Source of the DNA: Chitinophagaceae bacterium
GTDB taxonomy: Bacteria; Bacteroidota; Bacteroidia; Chitinophagales; Chitinophagaceae
DNA length: 63,760 nucleotides
Reading direction: 5' to 3'
Assembly (NCBI GenBank): GCA_016786745.1
Contig: JAEUVS010000053.1
Coordinates: 1 to 63,760, forward strand
Below, piece by piece: positions 62,479-63,760 of this stretch. Every line of letters starts with the position of its first letter. Within the stretch, counting starts at the first letter, position 1. Under the pieces are notes generated by a model. That model was given only the letters and a program-made list of their open reading frames with translations. It was not told where the DNA came from and did not search any database. The translations under genes and the position numbers were made by a program.

Positions 62479-63605
62479 TACCAGTAAGGGGGTTTTTGGG
62501 TGGTTCCTCCGCGTAACCTGCAATCAACACAAAAAGCTGGCGCGATCGCGAGGCCCTGGCTTCTTGAAAAATAAGCCGGCTTCATTTCCGTACCGTTCAG
62601 GTATTGTGCAGCCAGTGAAGGATCGATAAAAGTTTCCTTGCAGTCGCTGAAAAAGGGTGGTGTAGAGGGATGCCGGAGCTGACTGTTACGGATGAATATT
62701 CTCTTTTCTGTAAAACTCGAAATGGATAAATAACCAACAACAGGTTCCCCGGGATTGCCTGTGTTGTGAATATTACTTCTCAGCTGGGCCGGTTGAGGAT
62801 CGAACAGGTTACCGTTCTGCTCGGTGTTCGCCTGCAAAATTTGCCAGTATTTATAAGCGTCTGCAGTAAGTGAATACTGTTTTACGAGGATACTGTACCT
62901 GTAAGATAATTTCTCGTCGAAACCGGGTATTACGGTCACGCGTAGCCGACGAATCACATCATCCGAAAGTGCCGAAGAATTGCCGATAACAATGTTGGTT
63001 GAATTATAAAATTTGTAGCACTGGTAACGGAGTTCGTCGGGCTCGAGAAATACAAATTGATTATCTACCCAATCTACCAGGGCTTCATATGCTGCCCGGT
63101 ATTCGATGGTTTCATCGTATTCCCATTTATAATACTTCGCCCTTGCAGTGGGATCATGTGTGCTTATATATATCGTTACATCACCGTCTTTATCATCCCA
63201 TTCCAAAGTATCAATTGGCGGAGATTGTTTTACCTCCACGAAGTCCGACAGGTATTCACTGCCATTTTGCAGAATGATACGCAGCCGGTATTGATCATCG
63301 GGCGACAGAAAGCCGGTCGGGCAGGTATAAGAATTATCAACACCCGCCTGGAACGGTATAATAGAACCCGAGGATCCTTCGAGATACAATTGCGCGTTCA
63401 ATTCCGGAACAACCTGGAACGAATCTGTAATGTTCAGTGTTCTCGACAATTTTATCGTGGATGCGGAGCCGGGAACGATGAAGCCATCCACCACTAATAA
63501 ATTCAGATTGGCAGCGCTGATAGCCGGGGGATTAAATGGTTTTATACACGAGAACACCGCCATCACCGCCAGTATAACGCACGATATTTTCTTCATGCCG
63601 CGCAT
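62478..63605 (-). CDS. DUF4249 lipoprotein
   Basis: A lipoprotein (VFSCIKPF, cysteine at about residue 20) of the DUF4249 family: NLLVVDGFIVPGSASTIKLSRT, PVDTLEW-like IDTLEWDDKDGDVTIYIST and a C-terminal Cys-containing tail (CVDCRLRGG). These lipoproteins are encoded beside TonB-dependent receptors in Bacteroidota and are probably periplasmic or surface accessory proteins. Its ATG (63605) shares a base with the upstream stop as TGATG, so it is coupled to the receptor. Confidence 0.86.
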   Translation of the reverse strand: MRGMKKISCVILAVMAVFSCIKPFNPPAISAANLNLLVVDGFIVPGSASTIKLSRTLNITDSFQVVPELNAQLYLEGSSGSIIPFQAGVDNSYTCPTGFLSPDDQYRLRIILQNGSEYLSDFVEVKQSPPIDTLEWDDKDGDVTIYISTHDPTARAKYYKWEYDETIEYRAAYEALVDWVDNQFVFLEPDELRYQCYKFYNSTNIVIGNSSALSDDVIRRLRVTVIPGFDEKLSYRYSILVKQYSLTADAYKYWQILQANTEQNGNLFDPQPAQLRSNIHNTGNPGEPVVGYLSISSFTEKRIFIRNSQLRHPSTPPFFSDCKETFIDPSLAAQYLNGTEMKPAYFSRSQGLAIAPAFCVDCRLRGGTTQKPPYW

Positions 63606-63760
63606 CAGAACCTGAAATTATAGGTGAGGAATGGAATGACGGTACCGAATATCGAAAGCTGGTGTCCCTTTATCACACCATCTTCCTGCGTAAAGTAAAC
63701 GGAGTAAGGATTTTTTCTCGCCGTAATATTATAAAAGCCGAACGTCCACGAATTGTGAAT
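63605..63760 (-). CDS. TonB-dependent receptor, C-terminal end only
   Basis: The last 51 codons of a gene that begins outside the window on the - strand. They read as final barrel strands (SWTFGFYNITARKNPYSVYF, then VIPFLTYNFRF and stop), with the terminal phenylalanine typical of outer-membrane barrels. The stop overlaps the DUF4249 start by one base. Confidence 0.82.
   Translation of the reverse strand: MHNSWTFGFYNITARKNPYSVYFTQEDGVIKGHQLSIFGTVIPFLTYNFRF

Noticed and set aside
62479..62523. Extension of the plug-like gene into DUF4249
   Set aside because: ATG 62478 forms a TAATG overlap and begins a signal peptide.

Overview
The window reads as a Bacteroidota chromosome, most likely Chitinophagaceae or a close relative. 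The grounds are a SusC/SusD pair, a TonB receptor with a DUF4249 partner, a DUF5723 outer-membrane protein, a Nudix-type AraR, many lipoproteins with an SC lipobox, and promoter-like TAnnTTTG (-7) boxes. The genus cannot be set from the sequence alone. I saw no rRNA, tRNA, CRISPR array or insertion sequence.

Layout. (1) 2-8239, + strand: a carbohydrate cluster of two secreted alpha/beta-hydrolases flanking a DUF4838 (GH67-N-like) lipoprotein, a cytochrome c/PQQ-sugar-dehydrogenase fusion and a secreted protein of unknown function. (2) 8178-11106: a small unknown protein on the - strand and a FtsX/MacB-type permease. (3) 11253-21532: a GH39-like glycosidase whose start codon seems lost, a DeoR regulator, glpD with a candidate operator, a decayed glpK relic, a DUF6528 propeller, a TTHB210-like lipoprotein, a GH29 fucosidase and an esterase. 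(4) 21592-25380: a five-gene operon led by a GbsR/MarR regulator, divergent from a small barrel protein across a 46-bp dyad. (5) 25384-31000: a MITE-like element, an SRAP (YedK/HMCES) gene with an unknown partner, a DinB-like protein and a CBM9/beta-lactamase fusion. (6) 29644-49079: a Nudix-type AraR divergent from araA and a sugar/Na+ symporter, followed by a polysaccharide-utilisation locus (beta-helix, SusC, SusD, GH2, propeller, TonB, GH74-like) that ends in an overlapping NagB-like/PIG-L pair. (7) 49076-59325: regulators and sensors, including three proteins with class III cyclase-type domains, a DUF4242 regulator/secreted-protein pair, a bi-domain oxidoreductase and SatD-DUF3307. (8) 59825-63760, - strand: DUF5723, an intergenic candidate ncRNA on the + strand, and a translationally coupled TonB receptor - DUF4249 - plug-like protein set that runs off the edge.

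The main theme is capture and breakdown of plant-type glycans. SusCD and TonB import oligosaccharides; secreted GH2, GH29, GH39, GH74-like, beta-helix and esterase proteins cut them; araA and the symporter handle arabinose. The strongest less-ordinary signals are the two-piece glpK relic downstream of glpD, the DUF4242-pseudocyclase-AraC regulator with direct-repeat sites before a secreted DUF4242 gene, the RATCC-rich intergenic transcript, and the large GbsR dyad. All functions are read from sequence motifs only; no database search was run.
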